From the NCBI RefSeq assembly GCF_051014685.1, contig NC_135055.1, positions 186,001 through 250,000 of the forward strand: a stretch of 64,000 nt of DNA, given 5' to 3'. A program made the position numbers and the translations under genes. The stretch comes from Ptiloglossa arizonensis (Eukaryota; Arthropoda; Insecta; Hymenoptera; Colletidae). Under the pieces are notes generated by a model. It saw only the letters and a program-made list of their open reading frames with translations. It was not told the origin of the DNA and made no database searches. Positions within the stretch are counted from its first letter, which is position 1; each line of letters starts with the position of its first letter. Positions 1 to 12,425 of this stretch are shown here, piece by piece.

Positions 1-109
1 ACTACTCATACCGTTGTAATCGGGCGAGTTTATACTTTCAGATGCAACAGAAATTTTGCGGATTGGTCAATCCGTTCGCGAGATATGGCAGTTTTGAGGT
101 AAGAAACGC

Positions 110-122
110 TTGAGAAACTCAA
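110..122. other. Small inverted repeat TTGAG-AAA-CTCAA
   Basis: A five-base stem with a three-base centre, present in monomers that read CTCAAAATTTT. Monomers that read CTCCAAATTTT lose one pair, so this A/C diagnostic site switches the dyad between perfect and imperfect. It is short enough to be chance. Confidence 0.5.
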
Positions 123-210
123 AATTTTCGCAGTTCTGATGCTCGAAACGCATAACTAGAACGGCCTAGGGGAAAAGTACGCATACCGTTGTAATCGGGG
201 GAGTTTCTAC

Positions 211-228
211 TTTCTGATGCATCAGAAA
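211..228. other. Perfect 18-bp palindrome (NsiI-containing monomer)
   Basis: TTTCTGATGCATCAGAAA reads the same on both strands. The consensus here, TTTCAGATGCAACAGAAA, has two mismatched pairs, and this monomer type carries two substitutions that repair both. By eye the same perfect palindrome occurs at 2311-2328, 3536-3553, 7561-7578, 8086-8103, 8961-8978, 13336-13353 and 13686-13703, and nowhere after 17 kb. Confidence 0.9.
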
Positions 229-2100
229 TTTTGCGGATTGTTCAATCCGTTCGCGAGATATGGCAGTTTTGAGGTAAGAAACGCTTGAGAAACTCAAAAT
301 TTTCGCAGTTCTGATGCCCGGAACGAATAACTAGAACGGCCAAGGGGAAAACTACTCAAACCGTTGTAATCGGGCGAGTTTCTACTTTCAGATGCAACAG
401 AAATTTTGCGGATTGGTCAATCCGTTCGCGAGATATGGCAGTTTTGAGGTAAGAAACGCTTGAGAAACTCCAAATTTTCGCAGTTCTGATGCTCGAAACG
501 AATAACTAGAACGGCCTAGGGGAAAAGTACGCATACCGTTGTAATCTGGCGAGATTCTACTTTCAGATGCAACAGAAATTTTGCGGATTGGTCAATCCGT
601 TCGCGAGATATGGCAGTTTTGAGGTAAGAAACGCTTGAGAAACTCCAAATTTTCGCAGTTCTGATGCTCGAAACTCATACCTAGAACGGCCTAGGCGAAA
701 ACTACTCATACCGTTGTAATCGGGCGTGTTTCTACTTTCAGATGCAACAGAAATTTTGCGGATTGGACAATCCGTTCGCGAGATATGGCAGTTTTGAGGT
801 AAGAAACGCTTGAGAAACTCCAAATTTTCGCAGTTCTGATGCTCGAACCGCATAACTAGAACGGCCTAGGGGAAAACTACTCATACAGTTGTAATCGGGC
901 GAGCTTCCATTTTCAGGTGCAACAGAAATTTTGCGGATTGGTCAATCCGTTCGCGAGATATGGCAGTTTTGAGGTAAGAAACGCTTGAGAAACTCCAAAT
1001 TTTCGCAGTTCTGATGCGCGAAACGAATAACTAGAACGGCTTAGGGGAAAACTACTCATCCCGTTGTAATCGGGCGAGTTTCTACTTTCAGATGCAACAG
1101 AAATTTTGCGGATTGGTCAATCCGTTCGCTAGATATGGCAGTTTGGAGGTAAGAAACGCTTGAGAAACTCAAAATTATCGCAGTTCTGATGCCCGGAACG
1201 AATAACTGGAACGGCCTAGGGGAAAACTACTCATACCGTTGTAATCGGGCGAGTTTATACTTTCAGATGCAACAGAAATTTTGCGGATTGGTCAATCCGT
1301 TCGCGAGATATGGCAGTTTTGAGGTAAGAAACGCTTGAGAAACTCAAAATTATCGCAGTTCTGATGCCCGGAACGAATAACTGGAACGGCCTAGGGGAAA
1401 ACTACTCATACCGTTGTAATCGGGCGAGTTTCTACTTTCAGATGCAACAGAAATTCTGCGGATTGGTCAAACCCTTCGCGAGATATGGCCGTTTGGAAGT
1501 AAGAAACGCTTGAGAAACTCCAAATTTTCGCAGTTCTGATGCTCGAAACGAATAACTAGAACGGCCTAGGGGATAACTACTCATACCGTTGTAATCGGGC
1601 GAGTTTATACTTTCAGATGCAACAGAAATTTTGCGGACTGGTCAATCCGTTCGCTAGATATGGCAGTTTTGAAGTAAGAAACGCTTAAGAAACTCAAAAT
1701 TTTCGCAGTTCTGATGCCCGGAACGAATAACTGGAACGGCCTAGGGGAAAACTACTCATACCGTTGTAATCGGGCGAGATTATACTTTCAGATGCAACAG
1801 AAATTTTGCGGATTGGTCAATCGGTTCGCGAGATGTGGCAGTTTTGAGGTAAGAAACGCTTGAGAAACACAAAATTTTCGCAGTTCTGATGCTCGAAACG
1901 AATAACTAGAACGGCCTAGGGGAAAACTACTCATACCGTTGTAATCGGGCGAGTTTCTACTTTCAGATGCAACAGAAATTTTGCGGATTGGTCAATCCGT
2001 TCGCTAGATATGGCAGTTTGGAGGTAAGAAACGCTTGAGAAACTCCAAATTTTCGCAGTTCTGATGCTCGAAACGAATAACTAGAACGGCCTAGGGGAAA

Positions 2101-3325
2101 ACTACTCATACCGTTGTAATCGGGCGAGTTTATACTTTCAGATGCAACAGAAATTTTGCGGATTGGTCAATCCGTTCGCGAGATATGGCAGTTTTGAGGT
2201 AAGAAACGCTTGAGAAACTCAAAATTTTCGCAGTTCTGATGCTCGAAACGCATAACTAGAACGGCCTAGGGGAAAAGTACGCATACCGTTGTAATCGGGC
2301 GAGTTTCTACTTTCTGATGCATCAGAAATTTTGCGGATTGTTCAATCCGTTCGCGAGATATGGCAGTTTTGAGGTAAGAAACGCTTGAGAAACTCAAAAT
2401 TTTCGCAGTTCTGATGCCCGGAACGAATAACTAGAACGGCCAAGGGGAAAACTACTCAAACCGTTGTAATCGGGCGAGTTTCTACTTTCAGATGCAACAG
2501 AAATTTTGCGGATTGGTCAATCCGTTCGCGAGATATGGCAGTTTTGAGGTAAGAAACGCTTGAGAAACTCCAAATTTTCGCAGTTCTGATGCTCGAAACG
2601 AATAACTAGAACGGCCTAGGGGAAAAGTACGCATACCGTTGTAATCTGGCGAGATTCTACTTTCAGATGCAACAGAAATTTTGCGGATTGGTCAATCCGT
2701 TCGCGAGATATGGCAGTTTTGAGGTAAGAAACGCTTGAGAAACTCCAAATTTTCGCAGTTCTGATGCTCGAAACTCATACCTAGAACGGCCTAGGCGAAA
2801 ACTACTCATACCGTTGTAATCGGGCGTGTTTCTACTTTCAGATGCAACAGAAATTTTGCGGATTGGACAATCCGTTCGCGAGATATGGCAGTTTTGAGGT
2901 AAGAAACGCTTGAGAAACTCCAAATTTTCGCAGTTCTGATGCTCGAACCGCATAACTAGAACGGCCTAGGGGAAAACTACTCATACAGTTGTAATCGGGC
3001 GAGCTTCCATTTTCAGGTGCAACAGAAATTTTGCGGATTGGTCAATCCGTTCGCGAGATATGGCAGTTTTGAGGTAAGAAACGCTTGAGAAACTCCAAAT
3101 TTTCGCAGTTCTGATGCGCGAAACGAATAACTAGAACGGCTTAGGGGAAAACTACTCATCCCGTTGTAATCGGGCGAGTTTCTACTTTCAGATGCAACAG
3201 AAATTTTGCGGATTGGTCAATCCGTTCGCTAGATATGGCAGTTTGGAGGTAAGAAACGCTTGAGAAACTCCAAATTTTCGCAGTTCTGATGCTCGAAACG
3301 AATAACTAGAACGGCCTAGGGGAAA
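2101..3325 (+). repeat. 7-mer HOR unit A (1225 bp), reference copy
   Basis: Seven monomers in the order M1 to M7. The first 1170 bases match 1-1170 (12 monomers upstream) with only one difference that I can see (C for G at about 2300). The first six monomers also match 3326-4334, seven monomers downstream. The seventh monomer differs between copies. Confidence 0.85.
2311..2328. other. Perfect 18-bp palindrome, second copy
   Basis: Same palindrome as at 211-228, in the homologous monomer (type M2) one 12-monomer period downstream. It lies in the second unit of the 7-mer that starts at 2101. Confidence 0.9.
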
Positions 3326-4550
3326 ACTACTCATACCGTTGTAATCGGGCGAGTTTATACTTTCAGATGCAACAGAAATTTTGCGGATTGGTCAATCCGT
3401 TCGCGAGATATGGCAGTTTTGAGGTAAGAAACGCTTGAGAAACTCAAAATTTTCGCAGTTCTGATGCTCGAAACGCATAACTAGAACGGCCTAGGGGAAA
3501 AGTACGCATACCGTTGTAATCGGGCGAGTTTCTACTTTCTGATGCATCAGAAATTTTGCGGATTGTTCAATCCGTTCGCGAGATATGGCAGTTTTGAGGT
3601 AAGAAACGCTTGAGAAACTCAAAATTTTCGCAGTTCTGATGCCCGGAACGAATAACTAGAACGGCCAAGGGGAAAACTACTCAAACCGTTGTAATCGGGC
3701 GAGTTTCTACTTTCAGATGCAACAGAAATTTTGCGGATTGGTCAATCCGTTCGCGAGATATGGCAGTTTTGAGGTAAGAAACGCTTGAGAAACTCCAAAT
3801 TTTCGCAGTTCTGATGCTCGAAACGAATAACTAGAACGGCCTAGGGGAAAAGTACGCATACCGTTGTAATCTGGCGAGATTCTACTTTCAGATGCAACAG
3901 AAATTTTGCGGATTGGTCAATCCGTTCGCGAGATATGGCAGTTTTGAGGTAAGAAACGCTTGAGAAACTCCAAATTTTCGCAGTTCTGATGCTCGAAACT
4001 CATACCTAGAACGGCCTAGGCGAAAACTACTCATACCGTTGTAATCGGGCGTGTTTCTACTTTCAGATGCAACAGAAATTTTGCGGATTGGACAATCCGT
4101 TCGCGAGATATGGCAGTTTTGAGGTAAGAAACGCTTGAGAAACTCCAAATTTTCGCAGTTCTGATGCTCGAACCGCATAACTAGAACGGCCTAGGGGAAA
4201 ACTACTCATACAGTTGTAATCGGGCGAGCTTCCATTTTCAGGTGCAACAGAAATTTTGCGGATTGGTCAATCCGTTCACGAGATATGGCAGTTTTGAGGT
4301 AAGAAACGCTTGAGAAACTCCAAATTTTCGCAGTTCTGATACTCGAAACGAATAACTAGAACGGCCTAGGGGAAAACTACTCATACCGTTGTAATCGGGC
4401 GAGTTTCTACTTTCAGATGCAACAGAAATTTTGCGGATTGGTCAATCCGTTCGCGAGATATGGCAGTTTTGAGGTAAGAAATGCTTGAGAATCTCAAAAT
4501 TTTCGCAGTTCTGATGCCCGGAACGAATAACTGGAACGGCCTAGGGGAAA
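3326..4550 (+). repeat. 7-mer HOR unit A, adjacent copy
   Basis: It repeats 2101-3325 in register for six monomers. Near the end it carries private changes (TTCACGAG at about 4275, GATACTCG at about 4340), and the last monomer has been replaced by a different type. Confidence 0.8.
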
Positions 4551-4900
4551 ACTACTCATACCGTTGTAATCGGGCGAGTTTATACTTTCAGATGCAACAG
4601 AAATTTTGCGGATTGGTCAATCCGTTCGCGAGATATGGCAGTTTTGAGGTAAGAAACGCTTGAGAAACTCCAAATTTTCGCAGTTCTGATGCGCGAAACG
4701 AATAACTAGAACGGCTTAGGGGAAAACTACTCATCCCGTTGTAATCGGGCGAGTTTCTACTCTCAGATGCAACAGAAATTTTGCGGATTGGTCAATCCGT
4801 TCGCTAGATATGGCAGTTTGGAGGTAAGAAACGCTTGAGAAACTCCAAATTTTCACAGTTCTGATGCTCGAAACGAATAACTAGAACGGCCTAGGGGAAA

Positions 4901-5635
4901 ACTACTCATACCGTTGTAATCGGGCGAGTTTATACTTTCAGATGCAACAGAAATTTTGCGGATTGGTCAATCCGTTCGCGAGATATGGCAGTTTTGAGGT
5001 AAGAAACGCTTGAGAAACTCAAAATTATCGCAGTTCTGATGCCCGGAACGAATAACTGGAACGGCCTAGGGGAAAACTACTCATACCGTTGTAATCGGGC
5101 GAGTTTCTACTTTCAGATGCAACAGAAATTCTGCGGATTGGTCAAACCCTTCGCGAGATATGGCCGTTTGGAAGTAAGAAACGCTTGAGAAACTCCAAAT
5201 TTTCGCAGTTCTGATGCTCGAAACGAATAACTAGAACGGCCTAGGGGATAACTACTCATACCGTTGTAATCGGGCGAGTTTATACTTTCAGATGCAACAG
5301 AAATTTTGCGGACTGGTCAATCCGTTCGCTAGATATGGCAGTTTTGAAGTAAGAAACGCTTAAGAAACTCAAAATTTTCGCAGTTCTGATGCCCGGAACG
5401 AATAACTGGAACGGCCTAGGGGAAAACTACTCATACCGTTGTAATCGGGCGAGATTATACTTTCAGATGCAACAGAAATTTTGCGGATTGGTCAATCGGT
5501 TCGCGAGATGTGGCAGTTTTGAGGTAAGAAACGCTTGAGAAACACAAAATTTTCGCAGTTCTGATGCTCGAAACGAATAACTAGAACGGCCTAGGGGAAA
5601 ACTACTCATACCGTTGTAATCGGGCGAGTTTCTAT
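4901..5635 (+). repeat. Four-monomer block duplicated from 1226-1960
   Basis: The block repeats 1226-1960 exactly 21 monomers (3675 bp) downstream. It shares rare markers: AAAATTATCG, AAATTCTGCGG with GTCAAACCC, GCGGACTGG, CGCTTAAGAAAC and GAGATGTGG. The match ends near 5630, where TCTATTTTCAGATGCATC begins. Confidence 0.85.
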
Positions 5636-7700
5636 TTTCAGATGCATCAGAAATTTTGCGGATTGTTCAATCCGTTCGCGAGATATGGCAGTTTTGAGGT
5701 AAGAAACGCTTGAGAAACTCAAAATTTTCGCAGTTCTGTTGCCCGGAACGAATAACTAGAACGGCCAAGGGTAAAACTACTCAAACCGTTGTAATCGGGC
5801 GAGTTTCTACTTTCAGATGCAACAGAAATTTTGCGGATTGGTCAATCCGTTCGCGAGATATGGCAGTTTTGAGGTAAGAAACGCTTGAGAAACTCCAAAT
5901 TTTCGCAGTTCTGATGCTCGAAACGAATAACTAGAACGGCCTAGGGGAAAAGTACGCATACCGTTGTAATCTGGCGAGATTCTACTTTCAGATGCAACAG
6001 AAATTTTGCGGATTGGTCAATCCGTTCGCGAGATATGGCAGTTTTGAGGTAAGAAACGCTTGAGAAACTCCAAATTTTCGCAGTTCTGATGCTCGAAACT
6101 CATACCTAGAACGGCCTAGGCGAAAACTACTCATACCGTTGTAATCGGGCGTGTTTCTACTTTCAGATGCAACAGAAATTTTGCGGATTGGACAATCCGT
6201 TCGCGAGATATGGCAGTTTTGAGGTAAGAAACGCTTGAGAAACTCCAAATTTTCGCAGTTCTGATGCTCGAACCGCATAACTAGAACGGCCTAGGGGAAA
6301 ACTACTCATACAGTTGTAATCGGGCGAGCTTTCATTTTCAGGTGCAACAGAAATTTTGCGGATTGGTCAATCCGTTCGCGAGATATGGCAGTTTTGAGGT
6401 AAGAAACGCTTGAGAAACTCCAAATTTTCGCAGTTCTGATGCTCGAAACGAATAACTAGAACGGCCTAGGGGAAAACTACTCATACCGTTGTAATCGGGC
6501 GAGTTTCTACTTTCAGATGCAACAGAAATTTTGCGGATTGGTCAATCCGTTCGCGAGATATGGCAGTTTTGAGGTAAGAAACGCTTGAGAATCTCAAAAT
6601 TTTCGCAGTTCTGATGCCCGGAACGAATAACTGGAACGGCCTAGGGGAAAACTACTCATACCGTTGTAATCGGGCGAGTTTATACTTTCAGATGCAACAG
6701 AAATTTTGCGGATTGGTCAATCCGTTCGCGAGATATGGCAGTTATGAGGTAAGAAACGCTTGAGAAACTCCAAATTTTCGCAGTTCTGATGCGCGAAACG
6801 AATAACTAGAACGGCTTAGGGGAAAAATACTCATCCGGTTGTAATCGGGCGAGTTTCTACTTTCAGATGCAACAGAAATTTTGCGGATTGGTCAATCCGT
6901 TCGCTAGATATGGCAGTTTGGAGGTAAGAAACGCTTGAGAAACTCCAAATTTTCGCAGTTCTGATGCCCGGAACGAATAACTGGAACGGCCTAGGGGAAA
7001 ACTACTCATACCGTTGTAATCGGGCGAGTTTATACTTTCAGATGCAACAGAAATTTTGCGGATTGGTCAATCCGTTCGCGAGATATGGCAGTTTTGAGGT
7101 AAGAAACGCTTGAGAAACTCCAAATTTTCGCAGTTCTGATGCGCGAAACGAATAACTAGAACGGCTTAGGGGAAAACTACTCATCCCGTTGTAATCGGGC
7201 GAGTTTCTACTTTCAGATGCAACAGAAATTTTGCGGATTGGTCAATCCGTTCGCTAGATATGGCAGTTTGGAGGTAAGAAACGCTTGAGAAACTCCAAAT
7301 TTTCGCAGTTCTGATGCTCGAAACGAATAACTAGAACGGCCTAGGGGAAAACTACTCATACCGTTGTAATCGGGCGAGTTTATACTTTCAGATGCAACAG
7401 AAATTTTGCGGATTGGTCAATCCGTTCGCGAGATATGGCAGTTTTGAGGTAAGAAACGCTTGAGAAACTCAAAATTTTCGCAGTTCTGGTGCTCGAAACG
7501 AATAACTAGAACGGCCTAGGGGAAAAGTACGCATACCGTTGTAATCGGGCGAGTTTCTACTTTCTGATGCATCAGAAATTTTGCGGATTGTTCAATCCGT
7601 TCGCGAGATATGGCAGTTTTGAGGTAAGAAACGCTTGAGAAACTCAAAATTTTCGCAGTTCTGATGCCCGGAACGAATAACTAGAACGGCCAAGGGGAAA

Positions 7701-7875
7701 ACTACTCAAACCGTTCTAATCGGGCGAGTTTCTACTTTCAGATGCAACAGAAATTTTGCGGATTGGACAATCCGTTCGCGAGATATGGCAGTTTTGAGGT
7801 AAGAAACGCTTGAGAAACTCCAAATTTTCGCAGTTCTGATGCTCGAACCGCATAACTAGAACGGCCTAGGGGAAA
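7701..7875 (+). repeat. Chimeric monomer, M3 start with M5 end
   Basis: It opens like M3 (ACTCAAACC) and closes like M5 (GGACAATCC, then CTCGAACCGCATAAC). The switch lies between unit positions of about 10 and 67. It is the expected product of an out-of-register crossover inside monomers. The same hybrid type recurs at 8576-8750. Confidence 0.75.
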
Positions 7876-8750
7876 ACTACTCATACCGTTGTAATCGGGC
7901 GAGTTTATACTTTCAGATGCAACAGAAATTTTGCGGATTGGTCAATCCGTTCGCGAGATATGGCAGTTTTGAGGTAAGAAACGCTTGAGAAACTCAAAAT
8001 TTTCGCAGTTCTGATGCTCGAAACGCATAACTAGAACGGCCTAGGGGAAAAGTACGCATACCGTTGTAATCGGGCGAGTTTCTACTTTCTGATGCATCAG
8101 AAATTTTGCGGATTGTTCAATCCGTTCGCGAGATATGGCAGTTTTGAGGTAAGAAACGCTTGAGAAACTCAAAATTTTCGCAGTTCTGATGCCCGGAACG
8201 AATAACTAGAACGGCCAAGGGGAAAACTACTCAAACCGTTGTAATCGGGCGAGTTTCTACTTTCAGATGCAACAGAAATTTTGCGGATTGGTAAATCCGT
8301 TCGCGAGATATGGCAGTTTTGAGGTAAGAAACGCTTGAGAAACTCCAAATTTTCGCAGTTCTGATGCTCGAAACGAATAACTAGAACGGCCTAGGGGAAA
8401 AGTACGCATACCGTTGTAATCTGGCGAGATTCTACTTTCAGATGCAACAGAAATTTTGCGGATTGGTCAATCCGTTCGCGAGATATGGCAGTTTTGAGGT
8501 AAGAAACGCTTGAGAAACTCAAAATTTTCGCAGTTCTGATGCCCGGAACGAATAACTAGAACGGCCAAGGGGAAAACTACTCAAACCGTTGTAATCGGGC
8601 GAGTTTCTACTTTCAGATGCAACAGAAATTTTGCGGATTGGACAATCCGTTCGCGAGATATGGCAGTTTTGAGGTAAGAAACGCTTGAGAAACTCCAAAT
8701 TTTCGCAGTTCTGATGCTCGAACCGCATAACTAGAACGGCCTAGGGGAAA
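7876..8750 (+). repeat. Five-monomer block ending in two chimeric monomers
   Basis: The order is M1, M2, M3, an M4/M2 hybrid (8401-8575) and an M3/M5 hybrid (8576-8750), after which M1 starts again at 8751. The 8401 monomer opens with GTACGCATACC and CTGGCGAGATTC like M4 but finishes with CTCAAAATT, GCCCGG and CCAAGG like M2. Together these fit unequal exchange between copies of the 7-mer. Confidence 0.75.
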
Positions 8751-9100
8751 ACTACTCATACCGTTGTAATCGGGCGAGTTTATACTTTCAGATGCAACAG
8801 AAATTTTGCGGATTGGTCAATCCGTTCGCGAGATATGGCAGTTTTGAGGTAAGAAACGCTTGAGAAACTCAAAATTTTCGCAGTTCTGATGCTCGAAACG
8901 CATAACTAGAACGGCCTAGGGGAAAAGTACGCATACCGTTGTAATCGGGCGAGTTTCTACTTTCTGATGCATCAGAAATTTTGCGGATTGTTCAATCCGT
9001 TCGCGAGATATGGCAGTTTTGAGGTAAGAAACGCTTGAGAAACTCAAAATTTTCGCAGTTCTGATGCCCGGAACGAATAACTAGAACGGCCAAGGGGAAA

Positions 9101-10325
9101 ACTACTCAAACCGTTGTAATCGGGCGAGTTTCTACTTTCAGATGCAACAGAAATTTTGCGGATTGGTCAATCCGTTCGCGAGATATGGCAGTTTTGAGGT
9201 AAGAAACGCTTGAGAAACTCCAAATTTTCGCAGTTCTGATGCTCGAAACGAATAACTAGAACGGCCTAGGGGAAAAGTACGCATACCGTTGTAATCTGGC
9301 GAGATTCTACTTTCAGATGCAACAGAAATTTTGCGGATTGGTCTATCCGTTCGCGAGATATGGCAGTTTTGAGGTAAGAAACGCTTGAGAAACTCCAAAT
9401 TTTCGCAGTTCTGATGCTCGAAACTCATACCTAGAACGGCCTAGGCGAAAACTACTCATACCGTTGTAATCGGGCGTGTTTCTACTTTCAGATGCAACAG
9501 AAATTTTGCGGATTGGACAATCCGTTCGCGAGATATGGCAGTTTTGAGGTAAGAAACGCTTGAGAAACTCCAAATTTTCGCAGTTCTGATGCTCGAACCG
9601 CATAACTAGAACGGCCTAGGGGAAAACTACTCATACCGTTGTAATCGGGCGAGTTTATACTTTCAGATGCAACAGAAATTTTGCGGATTGGTCAATCCGT
9701 TCGCGAGATATGGCAGTTTTGAGGTAAGAAACGCTTGAGAAACTCCAAATTTTCGCAGTTCTGATGCGCGAAACGAATAACTAGAACGGCTTAGGGGAAA
9801 ACTACTCATACCGTTGTAATCGGGCGAGATTATACTTTCAGATGCAACAGAAATTTTGCGGATTGGTCAATCGGTTCGCGAGATGTGGCAGTTTTGAGGA
9901 TAGAAACGCTTGAGAAACACAAAATTTTCGCAGTTCTGATGCTCGAAACGCATAACTAGAACGGCCTAGGGGAAAACTACTCATACAGTTGTAATCGGGC
10001 GAGCTTCTATTTTCAGGTGCAACAGAAATTTTGCGGATTGGTCAATCCGTTCGCGAGATATGGCAGTTTTGAGGTATGAAACGCTTGAGAAACTCCAAAT
10101 TTTCGCAGTTCTGATGCTCGAAACGAATAACTAGAACGGCCTAGGGGAAAACTACTCATACCGTTGTAATCGGGCGAGTTTCTACTTTCAGATGCATCAG
10201 AAATTTTGCGGATTGTTCAATCCGTTCGCGAGATATGGCAGTTTTGAGGTAAGAAACGCTTGAGAAACTCAAAATTTTCGCAGTTCTGATGCCCGGAACG
10301 AATAACTAGAACGGCCAAGGGGAAA
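9101..10325 (+). repeat. 7-mer HOR unit B (1225 bp), copy 1
   Basis: The order is M3, M4, M5, a TATAC/GCGCG monomer, a GAGATTATAC/AATCGG/GATGTGG monomer, a CATACAG/CTTCTATTTTCAGG monomer, and an M2-like monomer with GATGCATCAG. Private markers are GGTCTATCC at about 9343, GAGGATAGAAACG at about 9897 and GAGGTATGAAACG at about 10074. Confidence 0.88.
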
Positions 10326-11550
10326 ACTACTCAAACCGTTGTAATCGGGCGAGTTTCTACTTTCAGATGCAACAGAAATTTTGCGGATTGGTCAATCCGT
10401 TCGCGAGATATGGCAGTTTTGAGGTAAGAAACGCTTGAGAAACTCCAAATTTTCGCAGTTCTGATGCTCGAAACGAATAACTAGAACGGCCTAGGGGAAA
10501 AGTACGCATACCGTTGTAATCTGGCGAGATTCTACTTTCAGATGCAACAGAAATTTTGCGGATTGGTCTATCCGTTCGCGAGATATGGCAGTTTTGAGGT
10601 AAGAAACGCTTGAGAAACTCCAAATTTTCGCAGTTCTGATGCTCGAAACTCATACCTAGAACGGCCTAGGCGAAAACTACTCATACCGTTGTAATCGGGC
10701 GTGTTTCTACTTTCAGATGCAACAGAAATTTTGCGGATTGGACAATCCGTTCGCGAGATATGGCAGTTTTGAGGTAAGAAACGCTTGAGAAACTCCAAAT
10801 TTTCGCAGTTCTGATGCTCGAACCGCATAACTAGAACGGCCTAGGGGAAAACTACTCATACCGTTGTAATCGGGCGAGTTTATACTTTCAGATGCAACAG
10901 AAATTTTGCGGATTGGTCAATCCGTTCGCGAGATATGGCAGTTTTGAGGTAAGAAACGCTTGAGAAACTCCAAATTTTCGCAGTTCTGATGCGCGAAACG
11001 AATAACTAGAACGGCTTAGGGGAAAACTACTCATACCGTTGTAATCGAGCGAGATTATACTTTCAGATGCAACAGAAATTTTGCGGATTGGTCAATCGGT
11101 TCGCGAGATGTGGCAGTTTTGAGGATAGAAACGCTTGAGAAACACAAAATTTTCGCAGTTCTGATGCTCGAAACGCATAACTAGAACGGCCTAGGGGAAA
11201 ACTACTCATACAGTTGTAATCGGGCGAGCTTCTATTTTCAGGTGCAACAGAAATTTTGCGGATTGGTCAATCCGTTCGCGAGATATGGCAGTTTTGAGGT
11301 ATGAAACGCTTGAGAAACTCCAAATTTTCGCAGTTCTGATGCTCGAAACGAATAACTAGAACGGCCTAGGGGAAAACTACTCATACCGTTGTAATCGGGC
11401 GAGTTTCTACTTTCAGATGCATCAGAAATTTTGCGGATTGTTCAATCCGTTCGCGAGATATGGCAGTTTTGAGGTAAGAAACGCTTGAGAAACTCAAAAT
11501 TTTCGCAGTTCTGATGCCCGGAACGAATAACTAGAACGGCCAAGGGGAAA
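10326..11550 (+). repeat. 7-mer HOR unit B, copy 2
   Basis: It repeats 9101-10325 including the private markers (GGTCTATCC at about 10568, GAGGATAGAAACG at about 11122, GAGGTATGAAACG at about 11299). I see one difference, CGAGCGAG for CGGGCGAG at about 11047, so the two copies are recent. Confidence 0.88.
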
Positions 11551-12425
11551 ACTACTCAAACCGTTGTAATCGGGCGAGTTTCTACTTTCAGATGCAACAG
11601 AAATTTTGCGGATTGGTCAATCCGTTCGCGAGATATGGCAGTTTTGAGGTAAGAAACGCTTGAGAAACTCCAAATTTTCGCAGTTCTGATGCTCGAAACG
11701 AATAACTAGAACGGCCTAGGGGAAAAGTACGCATACCGTTGTAATCTGGCGAGATTCTACTTTCAGATGCAACAGAAATTTTGCGGATTGGTCAATCCGT
11801 TCGCGAGATATGGCAGTTTTGAGGTAAGAAACGCTTGAGAAACTCCAAATTTTCGCAGTTCTGATGCTCGAAACTCATACCTAGAACGGCCTAGGCGAAA
11901 ACTACTCATACCGTTGTAATCGGGCGTGTTTCTACTTTCAGATGCAACAGAAATTTTGCGGATTGGACAATCCGTTCGCGAGATATGGCAGTTTTGAGGT
12001 AAGAAACGCTTGAGAAACTCCAAATTTTCGCAGTTCTGATGCTCGAACCGCATAACTAGAACGGCCTAGGGGAAAACTACTCATACAGTTGTAATCGGGC
12101 GAGCTTCCATTTTCAGGTGCAACAGAAATTTTGCGGATTGGTCAATCCGTTCGCGAGATATGGCAGTTTTGAGGTAAGAAACGCTTGAGAAACTCCAAAT
12201 TTTCGCAGTTCTGATGCTCGAAACGAATAACTAGAACGGCCTAGGGGAAAACTACTCATACCGTTGTAATCGGGCGAGTTTCTACTTTCAGATGCATCAG
12301 AAATTTTGCGGATTGTTCAATCCGTTCGCGAGATATGGCAGTTTTGAGGTAAGAAACGCTTGAGAAACTCAAAATTTTCGCAGTTCTGATGCCCGGAACG
12401 AATAACTAGAACGGCCAAGGGGAAA
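11551..12425 (+). repeat. 5-mer HOR unit C (875 bp), copy 1
   Basis: The order is M3, M4, M5, M6 and the M2-like monomer. It shares its first three monomers with unit B and its M6 with unit A, so it looks like a recombinant of the two. Confidence 0.82.

Larger units (their letters stand above)
1..9100 (+). repeat. Satellite domain A: 7-mer HOR and its rearranged derivatives
   Basis: Fifty-two monomers, all 175 bp. A recurrent order of distinguishable monomers is seen. M1 has TATAC and ends CGCATAAC. M2 has GTACGCATACC, the 18-bp palindrome, GATTGTTCAATCC and CCAAGG. M3 starts ACTCAAACC. M4 has CTGGCGAGATTC and AAACTCATACC. M5 has GGCGTGTTTC, GGACAATCC and CGAACCGCAT. M6 has CATACAG, CTTCCATTTTCAGGTGC. 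A variable seventh follows. Copies begin at 1, 2101 and 3326. Elsewhere the order is shuffled by block duplication and chimeric monomers. Nothing other than satellite is present. Confidence 0.85.

Noticed and set aside
1..175. Internal sub-repeat origin of the monomer
   Set aside because: AAATTTTGCG (51-60) and AAATTTTCGC (122-131) are similar, but the flanks do not align at that offset, so there is no convincing evidence that the monomer arose from a smaller tandem unit.
563..853. Reverse-strand open frame of 96 codons, repeated at many positions to 17128
   Set aside because: It lies entirely in satellite DNA. Its two halves are the same repeat read in different frames, and it recurs only where the same monomer pair is duplicated. 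There is no separate gene context and no protein family I recognise.
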